A stretch of DNA of 64,000 bases from Ochrovirga pacifica (lineage in GTDB: Bacteria > Bacteroidota > Bacteroidia > Flavobacteriales > Flavobacteriaceae), in the NCBI RefSeq assembly GCF_000220525.1, contig NZ_AFPK01000034.1, forward strand, positions 1 to 64,000. Reading direction: 5' to 3'. A model generated the notes under the pieces. The model made no database searches. It was not told the origin of the DNA and was given only the letters and a program-made list of their open reading frames with translations. How positions within the stretch are numbered: position 1 is the first letter of the stretch; the number at the start of each line of letters is the position of its first letter. This document shows, in pieces, positions 17,440 to 25,499 of this stretch. The translations under genes and the position numbers were made by a program.

Positions 17440-18753
17440 ATGAGTTTAGAAACCACTTATGTTCCTTATAAAGTAAAGGATATCTCATTAGCAGAATGGG
17501 GAAGAAAAGAAATTCGTTTGGCCGAAGCAGAAATGCCAGGTTTGATGAGTATCAGAGAAGAATATAAAGGTCAAAAGCCCTTGGCAGGTGCTAGAATTGC
17601 AGGATGTTTGCACATGACAATTCAGACCGCAGTTTTAATAGAAACCTTAGTAGATTTAGGAGCTGAGGTTACCTGGTCTTCTTGTAATATCTTTTCTACT
17701 CAAGATCAGGCAGCTGCTGCCATTGCTGCTGCGGGTATTCCTGTGTATGCTTGGAAAGGGATGAACGAAGAAGAATTTGACTGGTGTATAGAGCAAACTT
17801 TGTTTTTTGGAGAAGACAGAAAACCATTAAACCTAATCTTAGATGATGGGGGAGATTTAACCAATATGGTTTTGGATAAATATCCAGAGTTGGTATCAGA
17901 AATCAAAGGATTGTCTGAAGAAACAACTACAGGAGTACACCGTTTGATAGAAAGAGTAAAAGAAGGTACGTTACCAATGCCAGCAATAAATGTGAACGAT
18001 TCTGTTACCAAATCTAAGTTTGATAACAAATACGGGTGTAAAGAATCTTTGGTAGATGCAATCCGTAGAGCTACAGACGTAATGATGGCTGGTAAAGTAG
18101 CAGTAGTAGCAGGTTATGGTGATGTGGGTAAAGGTTCTGCTGCTTCTTTACGTGGAGCAGGAGCTAGAGTTATTGTTACTGAAATTGATCCTATTTGTGC
18201 ATTGCAGGCAGCAATGGATGGTTTTGCAGTAAAGAAAATGGATGATGCTATTAAGGAGGCTGATATTGTAGTTACTACTACAGGTAATAAAGACATTATT
18301 GTAGGTCGTCATTTTGAGGCATTAAAAGACAAAGCTATAGTGTGTAATATTGGTCACTTTGATAATGAAATCGACATGGCTTGGTTAAACAAAAATTATG
18401 GAGACACCAAGACCGAAATTAAGCCTCAGGTAGATTTGTACAATGTAAAAGGAAATGATGTTATTATTTTAGCAGAAGGACGTTTGGTGAATTTAGGTTG
18501 TGCTACAGGGCATCCAAGTTTTGTAATGTCTAATTCTTTTACCAACCAAACATTGGCTCAGATTGAATTGTGGACCAACGCAGAGGCTTACGGGAACGAT
18601 GTGTATACCTTGCCAAAACATTTAGATGAAAAAGTTGCTCGTTTGCACTTGGCTAAAATTGGTGTAGAGTTAGATACATTAACAGAAGATCAGGCCAAAT
18701 ATATTGGGGTTACTGTAGAGGGACCTTACAAACCTGAATATTATAGGTACTAA
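17440..18753 (+). CDS. ahcY: Adenosylhomocysteinase
   Basis: A 437-residue NAD-dependent enzyme that splits S-adenosylhomocysteine to adenosine and homocysteine in the activated-methyl cycle. The nucleotide-binding motif [13 protein letters not shown] lies at about residue 223. Substrate-site segments include [16 protein letters not shown] near the N-terminus, [13 protein letters not shown] (with the catalytic Lys/Asp region), and a C-terminus ending KPEYYRY that completes the NAD site in the partner subunit of the tetramer. A TAAATTTG box lies at 17405-17412. A strong terminator follows at 18779. Confidence 0.98.
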   Translation: MSLETTYVPYKVKDISLAEWGRKEIRLAEAEMPGLMSIREEYKGQKPLAGARIAGCLHMTIQTAVLIETLVDLGAEVTWSSCNIFSTQDQAAAAIAAAGIPVYAWKGMNEEEFDWCIEQTLFFGEDRKPLNLILDDGGDLTNMVLDKYPELVSEIKGLSEETTTGVHRLIERVKEGTLPMPAINVNDSVTKSKFDNKYGCKESLVDAIRRATDVMMAGKVAVVAGYGDVGKGSAASLRGAGARVIVTEIDPICALQAAMDGFAVKKMDDAIKEADIVVTTTGNKDIIVGRHFEALKDKAIVCNIGHFDNEIDMAWLNKNYGDTKTEIKPQVDLYNVKGNDVIILAEGRLVNLGCATGHPSFVMSNSFTNQTLAQIELWTNAEAYGNDVYTLPKHLDEKVARLHLAKIGVELDTLTEDQAKYIGVTVEGPYKPEYYRY

Positions 18754-18778
18754 GAAAGTTTTTTAGTAAAAACAATTA

Positions 18779-18810
18779 AAAAGCCTGTACACCACTGTAC
18801 AGGCTTTTTA
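18779..18810 (+). terminator. ahcY terminator
   Basis: AAGCCTGTAC/GTACAGGCTT stem with a 6-nt loop, followed by a T-run. Confidence 0.9.
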
Positions 18811-18843
18811 CATTTACAGGTTTAACGACAGCAATCTATTGGT

Positions 18844-18871
18844 TCGTCTACAGATATTGTTCAATCGTCTA
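18844..18871 (+). promoter_or_regulatory. Direct-repeat operator, unit A (TCGTCTA x2, 21 bp apart)
   Basis: TCGTCTA at 18844-18850 and 18865-18871 have starts exactly 21 bp apart. They lie upstream of a TATTTTTG box (18934-18941). They belong to the same motif family as the sites at 19011-19120 and 20040-20226. Confidence 0.5.
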
Positions 18872-18933
18872 ATAATTAAGCAAAAGGGATGTTTGATGCG
18901 TTAACTTTACAACGTAATTATAAACCAACCCTT

Positions 18934-19000
18934 TATTTTTGAACCTACCTTACAAGCGTTATGTTATATAAAAAGACCCAAGCTTTGCTTGGGTTTTTTT
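18934..19000 (+). ncRNA. Candidate short RNA of about 50 nt (unit A)
   Basis: A TATTTTTG -7 box (18934-18941) without a good -33 element is followed about 35 bp later by a strong terminator, ACCCAAGC/GCTTGGGT plus seven T (18976-19000). The transcript would start near 18947 and hold no convincing gene. It may be a small RNA or an attenuated leader of the glycosyltransferase gene downstream. Confidence 0.4.
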
Positions 19001-19010
19001 ATGCTTACCA

Positions 19011-19120
19011 ACCATTCGTCGAAGCATTTTATCGAACCATTCATCGAGTCTAAAACCCGACAAAAGGTTTTATCGTTTTAAGTTTAATATTGGTCTAAAG
19101 AGGAGGTTGTCTAGTCTAAA
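19011..19120 (+). promoter_or_regulatory. Cluster of CATTCGTCGA/GTCTAAA sites before the glycosyltransferase
   Basis: ACCATTCGTCGA at 19011-19022, CATTTTATCGA at 19025-19035, CATTCATCGA at 19038-19047, then GTCTAAA at 19048-19054, 19093-19099 and 19114-19120. The last two have starts 21 bp apart and end 28 bp before the -7 box at 19149, a position suited to an activator. Confidence 0.5.
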
Positions 19121-19148
19121 AAGCTGAAAAATAGGGTGGTTGCGAACG

Positions 19149-19156
19149 TACCTTTG
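19149..19156 (+). promoter_or_regulatory. -7 box of the glycosyltransferase gene
   Basis: TACCTTTG, 35 bp before the ATG. No TTG is found about 19 nt upstream, so an activator bound at the GTCTAAA repeats may replace the -33 contact. Confidence 0.55.
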
Positions 19157-19190
19157 AAGTGTAATTAGTAACCAACAAACCCTAAATATT

Positions 19191-19958
19191 ATGAAAACTG
19201 GAATCATCATCCCATGCTACAACGAAGCGACAAGATTAAACCAAGAAGCTTTTGTAAACTTTGCAAAGTCTCATGCAGACTACCATGTTTGTTTTGTAAA
19301 CGATGGAAGTGCAGACCATACTTTAGAAGTTTTAGAATCTGTAGCTGCTCAATCACCAGAAAATATTAGTGTAGTCGATGTAAAAATCAACGCAGGAAAA
19401 GCAGCCGCAGTACGAACAGGAGTAAAGGTGTTAAGCCAAGATGATTCTATAGAGTTTATCGGATTTATTGATGCTGATTTAAGTACAGACTTTGAGGACT
19501 TTAAGAGCTTGGTAACTACCTTAAAGAAAAACGACGATTTGACTTTTGTATACGGATCAAGAGGAAAGGGAGAAGGAGAAATCAAAAGAAATTTTTTCCG
19601 CAACGTTTTTTCTAAAATAGTAAAAAGTATTGTTTTCTTAATCTTAGGGTTGCCAATAGAGGATACGCAGTGTGGAGCAAAAGTATTTAGAAAAGAGATT
19701 ATAGGAGTTGCTTATGCAGAGAAATTCTTAACTCGTTGGTTGTTTGATGTAGAGATTTTTATCCGATTAAAAAAATTCTACGGATCTTCGGAGGTAATGC
19801 ATAAAATGCACGAACAACCTTTAACAAGATGGGTGCACATGGACGATTCTAAATTAGGAATGAAAGATGCCATTCAAATTCCATACAAATTACTTAGCAT
19901 TTGGGTTGCATACAGCATCTTAAAACCAACAACATCAGTAGTGTTTTCAGCAAATTAA
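19191..19958 (+). CDS. Family 2 glycosyltransferase (dolichyl-phosphate-sugar synthase-like)
   Basis: A 255-residue GT-A glycosyltransferase. GIIIPCYNEATRL opens the nucleotide-sugar fold, FVNDGSADHT follows, and FIGFIDADLSTDFEDF contains the DxD metal site. FRNVFSKIVKSIVFLILGLPIEDTQCGAKVFRKEI is the acceptor-side segment typical of DPM1/ALG5-like enzymes that load a sugar onto a polyprenyl phosphate. A hydrophobic stretch in that segment and one at the C-terminus suggest membrane association. The gene stands alone between two apparently non-coding units, and all three units carry related direct-repeat operators. Its control is therefore the most unusual thing about it. The sugar donor is unknown. 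Confidence 0.88.
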   Translation: MKTGIIIPCYNEATRLNQEAFVNFAKSHADYHVCFVNDGSADHTLEVLESVAAQSPENISVVDVKINAGKAAAVRTGVKVLSQDDSIEFIGFIDADLSTDFEDFKSLVTTLKKNDDLTFVYGSRGKGEGEIKRNFFRNVFSKIVKSIVFLILGLPIEDTQCGAKVFRKEIIGVAYAEKFLTRWLFDVEIFIRLKKFYGSSEVMHKMHEQPLTRWVHMDDSKLGMKDAIQIPYKLLSIWVAYSILKPTTSVVFSAN

Positions 19959-20003
19959 TTTTTACATAGATCATTCATTTTATTGTTTATTTTTTTTTTT
20001 TGA

Positions 20004-20036
20004 TGCAGGTTCAGGTTTTCTGAATCTGCATTTTTT
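20004..20036 (+). terminator. Terminator of the glycosyltransferase gene
   Basis: TGCAGGTTCAG/CTGAATCTGCA stem (one G-T pair) with a 5-nt loop, followed by nine T. Confidence 0.88.
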
Positions 20037-20039
20037 TTT

Positions 20040-20226
20040 ACCATTCGTCGATGTGAAGTTTTTGTTATGTTTTTACATATTAAATATGTGTTGTAAATTC
20101 TTAGTAGTTGATTTTTAATGAGGAAGCAAATAGGAAGATTGATTTGAGTTAGTTTGTTATTTAATGTTAAAGAAATGTTTAAGCAATATATGAGTTACAT
20201 TCGTCTTATGTTTAGTGTCATTCGTC
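20040..20226 (+). promoter_or_regulatory. CATTCGTC operators of unit C
   Basis: ACCATTCGTCGA at 20040-20051 repeats the 12 bp at 19011 exactly. CATTCGTC at 20198-20205 and again at 20219-20226 form a perfect 8-bp direct repeat with 21-bp spacing, ending 32 bp before a TAAATTTG box (20259-20266). Confidence 0.55.
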
Positions 20227-20272
20227 GAATATTGTACATTTTCATCATACTTTAGTGCTAAATTTGGAGTGT

Positions 20273-20563
20273 AGTTAAACTCTAACACAGAGTAGATATT
20301 ACAAAAGTGAGGCTATCATTGGTAGCTAAACCAGAAAAACAATTTTTTTTAGATAGGGGTATACTTTAAAAATTTGTTCAACGACAGTGATAAATTTTAC
20401 AAATAGACTGCTGTAGGTGGCTTTGTTAAATGAATTTTTTAAAATTAGGGGTAGTGTTAATCAATTCAAATTTAAAAGCTAGTTATAAAAGTAAAAGAGT
20501 AGGTTTATCGCTGTCTCACTTAAAAAAAAAGACTGTTAGAAATTTCTAACAGTCTTTTTAGTA
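20273..20563 (+). ncRNA. Candidate non-coding RNA of about 290 nt (unit C)
   Basis: This stretch runs from just after a TAAATTTG -7 box (20259-20266) to a strong terminator (20527-20560). I found no ATG frame of useful length; the best is a 20-codon GTG frame at about 20309. It lies in the 621-bp gap between the glycosyltransferase and the transketolase subunit and carries the best of the 21-bp direct-repeat operators. A regulatory RNA or an unrecognised small peptide gene is possible. Confidence 0.4.
20527..20560. terminator. Bidirectional terminator before the transketolase subunit gene
   Basis: Near-perfect palindrome: AAAAGACTGTTAGAAA pairs with TTTCTAACAGTCTTTT. It serves the convergent transketolase gene and the unit C transcript. 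Confidence 0.88.
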
Positions 20564-20579
20564 TCAGTTAAGGATTGTT

Positions 20580-21566
20580 TTAAGCTTGTTTTCTTTGTAT
20601 TGCTTTTTGAGCAGCCTCTACAACTGCAGCAGCATTTAATCCGTATTTGTCCATTAATTGAGCAGGAGTTCCAGATTCTCCAAAAGTGTCATTGGTTGCT
20701 ACAAATTCTTGAGGAGCTGGTGTGTTAAGAGCTAATGTTCTAGAAATACTTTCTCCTAAGCCACCTAAGAAGTTGTGTTCTTCAGCAGAAACTACGCATC
20801 CTGTTTTAGCAACAGATTTTAAAATAATTTCTTCATCCAAAGGTTTTATAGTGTGTATGTTGATTATTTCAGCACTAATTCCTTTAGCTTCTAATTCTTC
20901 TGCAGCCAAAAGAGATTCCCAAACCAAATGTCCTGTAGCAACAATGGTTACATCAGTACCTTCGGTCAATCGGATTCCTTTACCAATTTCAAATTTATTT
21001 TCATGTGTGGTATTCGTAAATTTTGGCATAAAAATAGGAACTACAGGTCTACCAAAGCGCAAGTAAACAGGTCCATGGTGTTCTGCAATAGCAATGGTTG
21101 CTGCTTCTGTTTGGTTGTAATCACAAGTGTTGATTACTGTCATACCAGGCAACATTTTCATCAAACCTAAATCTTCTAAAATTTGGTGAGTAGCACCATC
21201 TTCTCCTAACGTTAAACCTGCATGTGAAGCACAGATTTTAACATTTTTGTCAGAGTAGGCGATAGATTGTCTAATTTGATCGTATACACGACCCGTTGAA
21301 AATCCTGCAAAAGTACCAGTAAATGGAATTTTACCTCCAATGGTCATCCCTGCAGCAATACCCATCATGTTTGCTTCAGCAATTCCTATTTGGAAAAATC
21401 TTTCTGGGTTTTCTTTAATAAATTCCCCCATTTTTAAAGATCCAACTAAATCAGCACACAAAGCAACTACATTAGGATTTGTTCTTCCTAAGTGTGCCAA
21501 ACCAGCACCAAAACCTGAACGTGTATCTTTTTTTTCTGTGTAAGTGTATTTTTTCATTTTAGACAT
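20580..21566 (-). CDS. Transketolase, C-terminal subunit
   Basis: A 328-residue half-transketolase holding the pyrimidine-binding and C-terminal domains. The N-terminal part reads DTRSGFGAGLAHLGRTNPNVVALCADL. GIAEANMMGIAAGM contains the conserved Glu that activates thiamine diphosphate, and SHAGLTLGEDGATHQ follows. It would pair with a separate N-terminal subunit to transfer two-carbon units in the pentose phosphate pathway. In most flavobacteria as I know them, that subunit lies directly upstream on the same strand. Here the upstream neighbour is maf, and no N-terminal half is in the window. ATG at 21566 or the ATG three codons later could be used. A TACTTTTG box lies at 21585-21592. Confidence 0.92.
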   Translation of the reverse strand: MSKMKKYTYTEKKDTRSGFGAGLAHLGRTNPNVVALCADLVGSLKMGEFIKENPERFFQIGIAEANMMGIAAGMTIGGKIPFTGTFAGFSTGRVYDQIRQSIAYSDKNVKICASHAGLTLGEDGATHQILEDLGLMKMLPGMTVINTCDYNQTEAATIAIAEHHGPVYLRFGRPVVPIFMPKFTNTTHENKFEIGKGIRLTEGTDVTIVATGHLVWESLLAAEELEAKGISAEIINIHTIKPLDEEIILKSVAKTGCVVSAEEHNFLGGLGESISRTLALNTPAPQEFVATNDTFGESGTPAQLMDKYGLNAAAVVEAAQKAIQRKQA

Positions 21567-21618
21567 CTAACGTTTAATCGTCGACAAAAGTAATAATTTT
21601 ATAACTGTGTCTAGGCTT

Positions 21619-22197
21619 TTATAAAAAGTTTTTAAGTTCTTGGTATAACTTGTGGGTTGGTAAGCCTACAACGTTGGTGTAACTGCCTTCTATTTTTTCT
21701 ACACCAATTAAACCAATCCACTCTTGAATTCCATAACTACCAGCTTTGTCGTAAGGTTGATAGTGTTGAATGTAATGGGAAATTTCATCCGCATCCAACT
21801 TATTAAAATACACTAGGGTGGTGTCGGTAAAAAGTTTAGAATGTTTAGTAGTGGTTAATTTTACAGAGGTTATTACTTGGTGCCATTTTCCTGAAAGCTG
21901 TTGTAGCATTTGTGTTGCTTCTTTGGTATTACTAGGTTTTTCTAGGGCTTTGTTATTAGACCAAACAATAGTGTCTGAGGTTATTAAAAGTTCGTTATTG
22001 TTGATGGCAATATGTTTGGATTTTAAATCTGCTAAATAAGAAGTTATTTGTTCTTTTTGTAATTTATTAGAATATACTTCCTCTACTTCTGTTGTTCTGC
22101 ATGTAAAAGGAATGTTTAACTCTTTTAAAAATTGTTGTCTTCTGGGAGATTTAGATCCCAAAACAATTTGATAGCGTTCTAGCAATTCTTGTAACAT
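21619..22197 (-). CDS. maf: Maf-like nucleoside triphosphate pyrophosphatase
   Basis: A 192-residue house-cleaning pyrophosphatase that hydrolyses non-canonical or bulk nucleoside triphosphates to monophosphates. The signature GSKSPRRQQFLKEL at residues 14-27, the catalytic SDTIVW and the QQLSGKWHQVITSVKL segment all fit the family. YDKAGSYGIQEW is the conserved C-terminal motif with the active-site lysine and tyrosine. The stop of smpB lies 5 bp upstream, so the two genes are probably one transcript. Confidence 0.94.
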   Translation of the reverse strand: MLQELLERYQIVLGSKSPRRQQFLKELNIPFTCRTTEVEEVYSNKLQKEQITSYLADLKSKHIAINNNELLITSDTIVWSNNKALEKPSNTKEATQMLQQLSGKWHQVITSVKLTTTKHSKLFTDTTLVYFNKLDADEISHYIQHYQPYDKAGSYGIQEWIGLIGVEKIEGSYTNVVGLPTHKLYQELKNFL

Positions 22198-22202
22198 AGT
22201 GT

Positions 22203-22658
22203 TTAGTAACTTTTTTTCAATCGATCTAAAGATCTTTTGGTATCTCGTTCTTTTAAGGTTTGTCTTTTGTCGTACAATTTTTTACCTCTACAAAGAGCAA
22301 TTTCCAGTTTTGCAATACCTCTGTCATTTAAAAACAAACGTAAGGGAACTATAGTCAATCCAACATTCTGTACTTCTTTGTATAACCTTTTTAATTCTTT
22401 TTTATTTAGCAATAGTTTTCTAGAACTCTTAGGTTTGTGGTTGTAGGCATTACCGTACAAATATTCTTCTATAAACATGTTTATGGCAAAGAGTTCTCCA
22501 CGATCGTTAAATTCACAAAAACTTTCTGCAATTCTTGCCTTGCTAAGCCTTATGGATTTTATTTCGGTACCTGTTAGTACAATACCTGCAATATATTTGT
22601 CTAGAATTTCGTACTCAAAACGAGCCTTTTTATTCTGAATGTTTATTTTTTTCTGCAT
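22203..22658 (-). CDS. smpB: SsrA-binding protein SmpB
   Basis: A 151-residue partner of tmRNA in rescue of stalled ribosomes. The N-terminal NKKARFEYEILDKYIAGIVLTGTEIKSIR is the oligonucleotide-binding barrel, and the basic tail GKKLYDKRQTLKERDTKR is the part that enters the decoding channel. Length and order are normal. tmRNA itself (ssrA) is not in the window. maf follows 5 bp downstream, and the outer-membrane-like gene ends up 9 bp upstream. Confidence 0.97.
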   Translation of the reverse strand: MQKKINIQNKKARFEYEILDKYIAGIVLTGTEIKSIRLSKARIAESFCEFNDRGELFAINMFIEEYLYGNAYNHKPKSSRKLLLNKKELKRLYKEVQNVGLTIVPLRLFLNDRGIAKLEIALCRGKKLYDKRQTLKERDTKRSLDRLKKSY

Positions 22659-22667
22659 GGATTCTAA

Positions 22668-23102
22668 TTATATTTCGTTTATCCTGTAGCGGATGTTGAT
22701 TCCAAACTGTAAAAGTTTTAGACTCGTTCTAGAGATAATATTTAACTGTGGTCTCCAGTCCACACCTAGTGTTATAGGAGTTTTTTTAAAAAGATACTCA
22801 ATACCTGTTTCTCCGCTTACACCCAATACAAAAGGATCTCCCAAAAAAGCAGATAATCCTGTACCTATATAGTATTGAAAATTAGGATTATTAAATCTTT
22901 CTACTGTAAAATCATACAAAAGATTGGCTCCAATTCCTTCTCCAAAAGCAATATCACCGTGAAGTCTGGTATGATCATCAAAATTTACAATTCCGTCTAT
23001 AGCTACATTGCTGTAAGTAAACTCTCCTAATCTTATCCCGATTTCTTGTGCATGTATATGCAAGCTACAAGCTATTAAAATAATAAAAAATGTTTTTTTC
23101 AT
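22668..23102 (-). CDS. Hypothetical exported protein, small outer-membrane barrel-like
   Basis: A 144-residue protein with a clear signal peptide (MKKTFFIILIACSLHIHAQ, cleavage after HAQ). The mature part is built of alternating polar and hydrophobic short strands, such as YSNVAIDGIVNF, GANLLYDF, FQYYIGTGLSAFLG and LLQFGINIRYRINEI with an aromatic-containing final strand. This suggests a small beta-barrel in the outer membrane. I do not recognise a named family. It is the first gene of the run with smpB and maf, and a TATTTTTG box on the minus strand at 23120-23127 may be its promoter. Confidence 0.72.
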   Translation of the reverse strand: MKKTFFIILIACSLHIHAQEIGIRLGEFTYSNVAIDGIVNFDDHTRLHGDIAFGEGIGANLLYDFTVERFNNPNFQYYIGTGLSAFLGDPFVLGVSGETGIEYLFKKTPITLGVDWRPQLNIISRTSLKLLQFGINIRYRINEI

Positions 23103-23285
23103 GTTTTTTATTTTATATGCAAAAATACAAAGTTCCGTAGACTTTGTGTGTTTGTTTTGTAATAACGACTGACAAGTATTTATAGTATGTGTATACGTAG
23201 TTTGTTAAATAGGGTCACCATGCAAATGATAAAAAACACCTATAAAACAGTCAATAATAAAACAAAATTTTATATACCATATCAT

Positions 23286-23316
23286 TTGGGTACTTAATTT
23301 TAATTACTTAGTTTTG
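23286..23316 (+). promoter_or_regulatory. Orphan consensus promoter
   Basis: TTG (23286-23288), 20 nt, TAGTTTTG (23309-23316). No protein gene starts within 390 bp downstream. Confidence 0.55.
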
Positions 23317-23322
23317 TACGTA

Positions 23323-23633
23323 TAAATACTTAATTATGTTTGTGTCTAAGTTCTACATTCGTTGTGTGTTTTAATCGGCTTAATTGAACGTAAAAGTGGG
23401 AGTTTTTATGAAATAATTACACGGTTTAGTGTTGCTTTATGATGAATAGTTTAACGCTTTGCCTTAATTATAAATTCAGTTTTTGATAGATTTTGGTTTT
23501 ATCTACCATAAAATGCCAACGAACTGTAGAATCTTAAAGTTCACCTTGTATTATTTCTAAACAGTATTCCTGTAGTAATAATAGTTTCTAGTTGTTTATT
23601 GCCATATCAGTAGTCAGTTATGGCAATTTTTTT
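23323..23633 (+). ncRNA. Candidate non-coding RNA of about 310 nt upstream of an ABC-F gene
   Basis: The span from the predicted start of the promoter at 23286-23316 to a terminator, ATTGCCATA/TATGGCAAT followed by seven T (23598-23633). The longest ATG frames I find are 12-15 codons, so it looks non-coding. It is not rnpB, tmRNA or SRP RNA by their known signature sequences. It occupies most of the 610-bp gap between the outer-membrane-like gene and the ABC-F gene. Confidence 0.45.
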
Positions 23634-23648
23634 ATTTTTTATACGTAT

Positions 23649-23684
23649 AAAGCAGTACCAAATAAATATGGGTACTGCTTTTTT
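23649..23684 (+). terminator. Second terminator-like hairpin directly before the ABC-F promoter
   Basis: AAAGCAGTACC/GGTACTGCTTTT stem with an 11-nt loop and T-run. Its tail runs into the TATTTTTG box (23686-23693) that probably starts ABC-F transcription. It may insulate that promoter or act as an attenuator on read-through. Confidence 0.6.
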
Positions 23685-23712
23685 GTATTTTTGAAACGTA
23701 AAAAATAAATAG

Positions 23713-25344
23713 ATGATATCAATAGATAGTTTAGCGGTTGAGTTTAGTGGGAAAAAACTTTTTGACGATGTTTCCTTTGTGATTAATGAAAATGATAAAA
23801 TCGCACTGATGGGAAAAAATGGTGCAGGAAAATCGACCATGATGAAAATTATAGCAGGAAAGCAGCAAGCAACCCGAGGTGGAGTTCATTGCCCTAAAGA
23901 TACGGTTATTGCTTATTTGCCTCAACATTTATTGATAGATGACGATTGCACCGTAGTTGAAGAAGCTTCCAAAGCTTTTCAGAGTATTTTTGACATGAAA
24001 TCCGAACTAGATGATTTGAACAAACAACTAGAAACCCGCACAGATTACGAATCAGAAGCCTACATGAAAATTATTCAAAGAGTTTCAGATTTGGGCGAAA
24101 AGTATTATGCTTTGGAAGAAATAAACTTTGAAGCAGAAGTAGAAAAAGCTTTAAAAGGACTAGGGTTTAAATCCGAAGATTTTAGTCGTCAAACATCTGA
24201 GTTTAGTGGTGGTTGGCGAATGCGCATAGAGTTGGCTAAAATTTTACTTCAAAAACCTGACCTAATTTTATTAGACGAGCCTACCAATCACGTAGACATA
24301 GAATCTGTAATTTGGTTAGAAAACTTTTTGTTGACCAAAGCCAAGGCAGTGATTGTAATTTCGCATGACAAGGCTTTTGTTGACAATATTACCAATAGAA
24401 CTCTTGAAGTTTCTATGGGTAAGGTATACGATTACAAAGCCAATTATTCTCATTACTTAGAGCTTAGAAAAGAACGAAGAGCCAATCAGCAAAAAGCCTA
24501 CGACGAGCAACAAAAATTAATAGCAGACAACAAGCAGTATATAGAACGTTTTAAAGGAACGTACTCCAAAGCAGCATCGGTAGCTTCTAGAAAACGTATG
24601 TTGGATAAACTAGAAATTATAGAAGTTGATGAAGTGGATACTTCTTCTTTAAAAATGCGTTTTCCTCCATCACCAAGATCTGGAGATTATCCTGTTAAAG
24701 TTGAAAATATGAGTAAGTCTTACGGAGATCATACTGTGTTTAAGGATGCAAATATGGCTATAAGAAGAGGAGAAAAGGTAAGTTTTGTAGGAAGAAATGG
24801 AGAGGGGAAATCTACCATGATTAAAGCAATTATGGGACAGATAGATTTTAAAGGTTCTTGTGGATTAGGACACAATGCAAAGGTTGGATATTTTGCTCAA
24901 AACGAAGCATCATTGTTAGATAACGATCTTACTATTTTTGAAACAGTAGATAATATTGCTGTAGGAGATATTCGAACTCAAATAAAAAATATATTGGGTG
25001 CTTTTATGTTTAAAGGAGACGATATTGATAAAAAAGTAGACGTATTGTCTGGAGGAGAAAAAACACGTTTGGCAATGGTAAAGTTGCTACTAGAGCCTGT
25101 AAATGTTTTAATTTTAGACGAACCTACAAACCACCTAGACATTCGCTCTAAAGATGTGATTAAAGAGGCTTTAATGAATTTTGATGGAACATTAATCTTA
25201 GTTTCTCACGATCGAGATTTTTTAAAAGGACTTTCTCAAAAGGTATTTGAGTTTAAAGACAAACGTGTTGTAGAGCACTTCGAAACAATCGATGCTTTTT
25301 TAGAAAGGAATCAGGTAGAAAGCTTGAAAGAAATGGATTTATAA
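23713..25344 (+). CDS. ABC-F family ATP-binding protein
   Basis: A 543-residue soluble protein with two ABC cassettes and no membrane domain, the mark of ABC-F translation factors that bind the ribosomal E site. Cassette 1 has GKNGAGKST (about residues 35-43), SGGWRMRIELA and LLLDEPTNHVD. A charged helical linker at about 245-310 (RKERRANQQKAYDEQQ) is the P-site-tRNA interaction motif. Cassette 2 has GRNGEGKST, SGGEKTRLAM and ILDEPTNHLD. It is closest in feel to the YbiT/Uup-like housekeeping groups rather than a recognised antibiotic-resistance type; that is a judgement without a search. The ATG lies 20 bp after a TATTTTTG box. Confidence 0.92.
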   Translation: MISIDSLAVEFSGKKLFDDVSFVINENDKIALMGKNGAGKSTMMKIIAGKQQATRGGVHCPKDTVIAYLPQHLLIDDDCTVVEEASKAFQSIFDMKSELDDLNKQLETRTDYESEAYMKIIQRVSDLGEKYYALEEINFEAEVEKALKGLGFKSEDFSRQTSEFSGGWRMRIELAKILLQKPDLILLDEPTNHVDIESVIWLENFLLTKAKAVIVISHDKAFVDNITNRTLEVSMGKVYDYKANYSHYLELRKERRANQQKAYDEQQKLIADNKQYIERFKGTYSKAASVASRKRMLDKLEIIEVDEVDTSSLKMRFPPSPRSGDYPVKVENMSKSYGDHTVFKDANMAIRRGEKVSFVGRNGEGKSTMIKAIMGQIDFKGSCGLGHNAKVGYFAQNEASLLDNDLTIFETVDNIAVGDIRTQIKNILGAFMFKGDDIDKKVDVLSGGEKTRLAMVKLLLEPVNVLILDEPTNHLDIRSKDVIKEALMNFDGTLILVSHDRDFLKGLSQKVFEFKDKRVVEHFETIDAFLERNQVESLKEMDL

Positions 25345-25365
25345 CAGATAACCAACACTGTAATG

Positions 25366-25396
25366 AGGCTTTTGTGTAGTGCAAAAGCCTTTTTTA
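25366..25396 (+). terminator. Terminator of the ABC-F gene
   Basis: AGGCTTTTG/CAAAAGCCT stem with a 7-nt loop, followed by a T-run. Confidence 0.88.
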
Positions 25397-25499
25397 TAAA
25401 TAGCTGTAATTCTGTAGTGTATTATTGAATGTGTAGCTATTAAAAGACATAAAATTAACTGTTAAAAACTTTTAATGTTAATTTAATGTTAAATAATTG

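Noticed and set aside
18961-19053. A 30-codon ATG frame reading through the unit A terminator and the CATTCGTCGA repeats
   Set aside because: It would be translated across a strong terminator, and the repeated motif lies in a different frame at its other copy, so the repeat is better explained as a DNA site.
23607-23840. A 77-residue minus-strand frame across the ABC-F start
   Set aside because: It covers two terminator hairpins, the ABC-F promoter and the 5' end of a certain gene, and shows no family resemblance.
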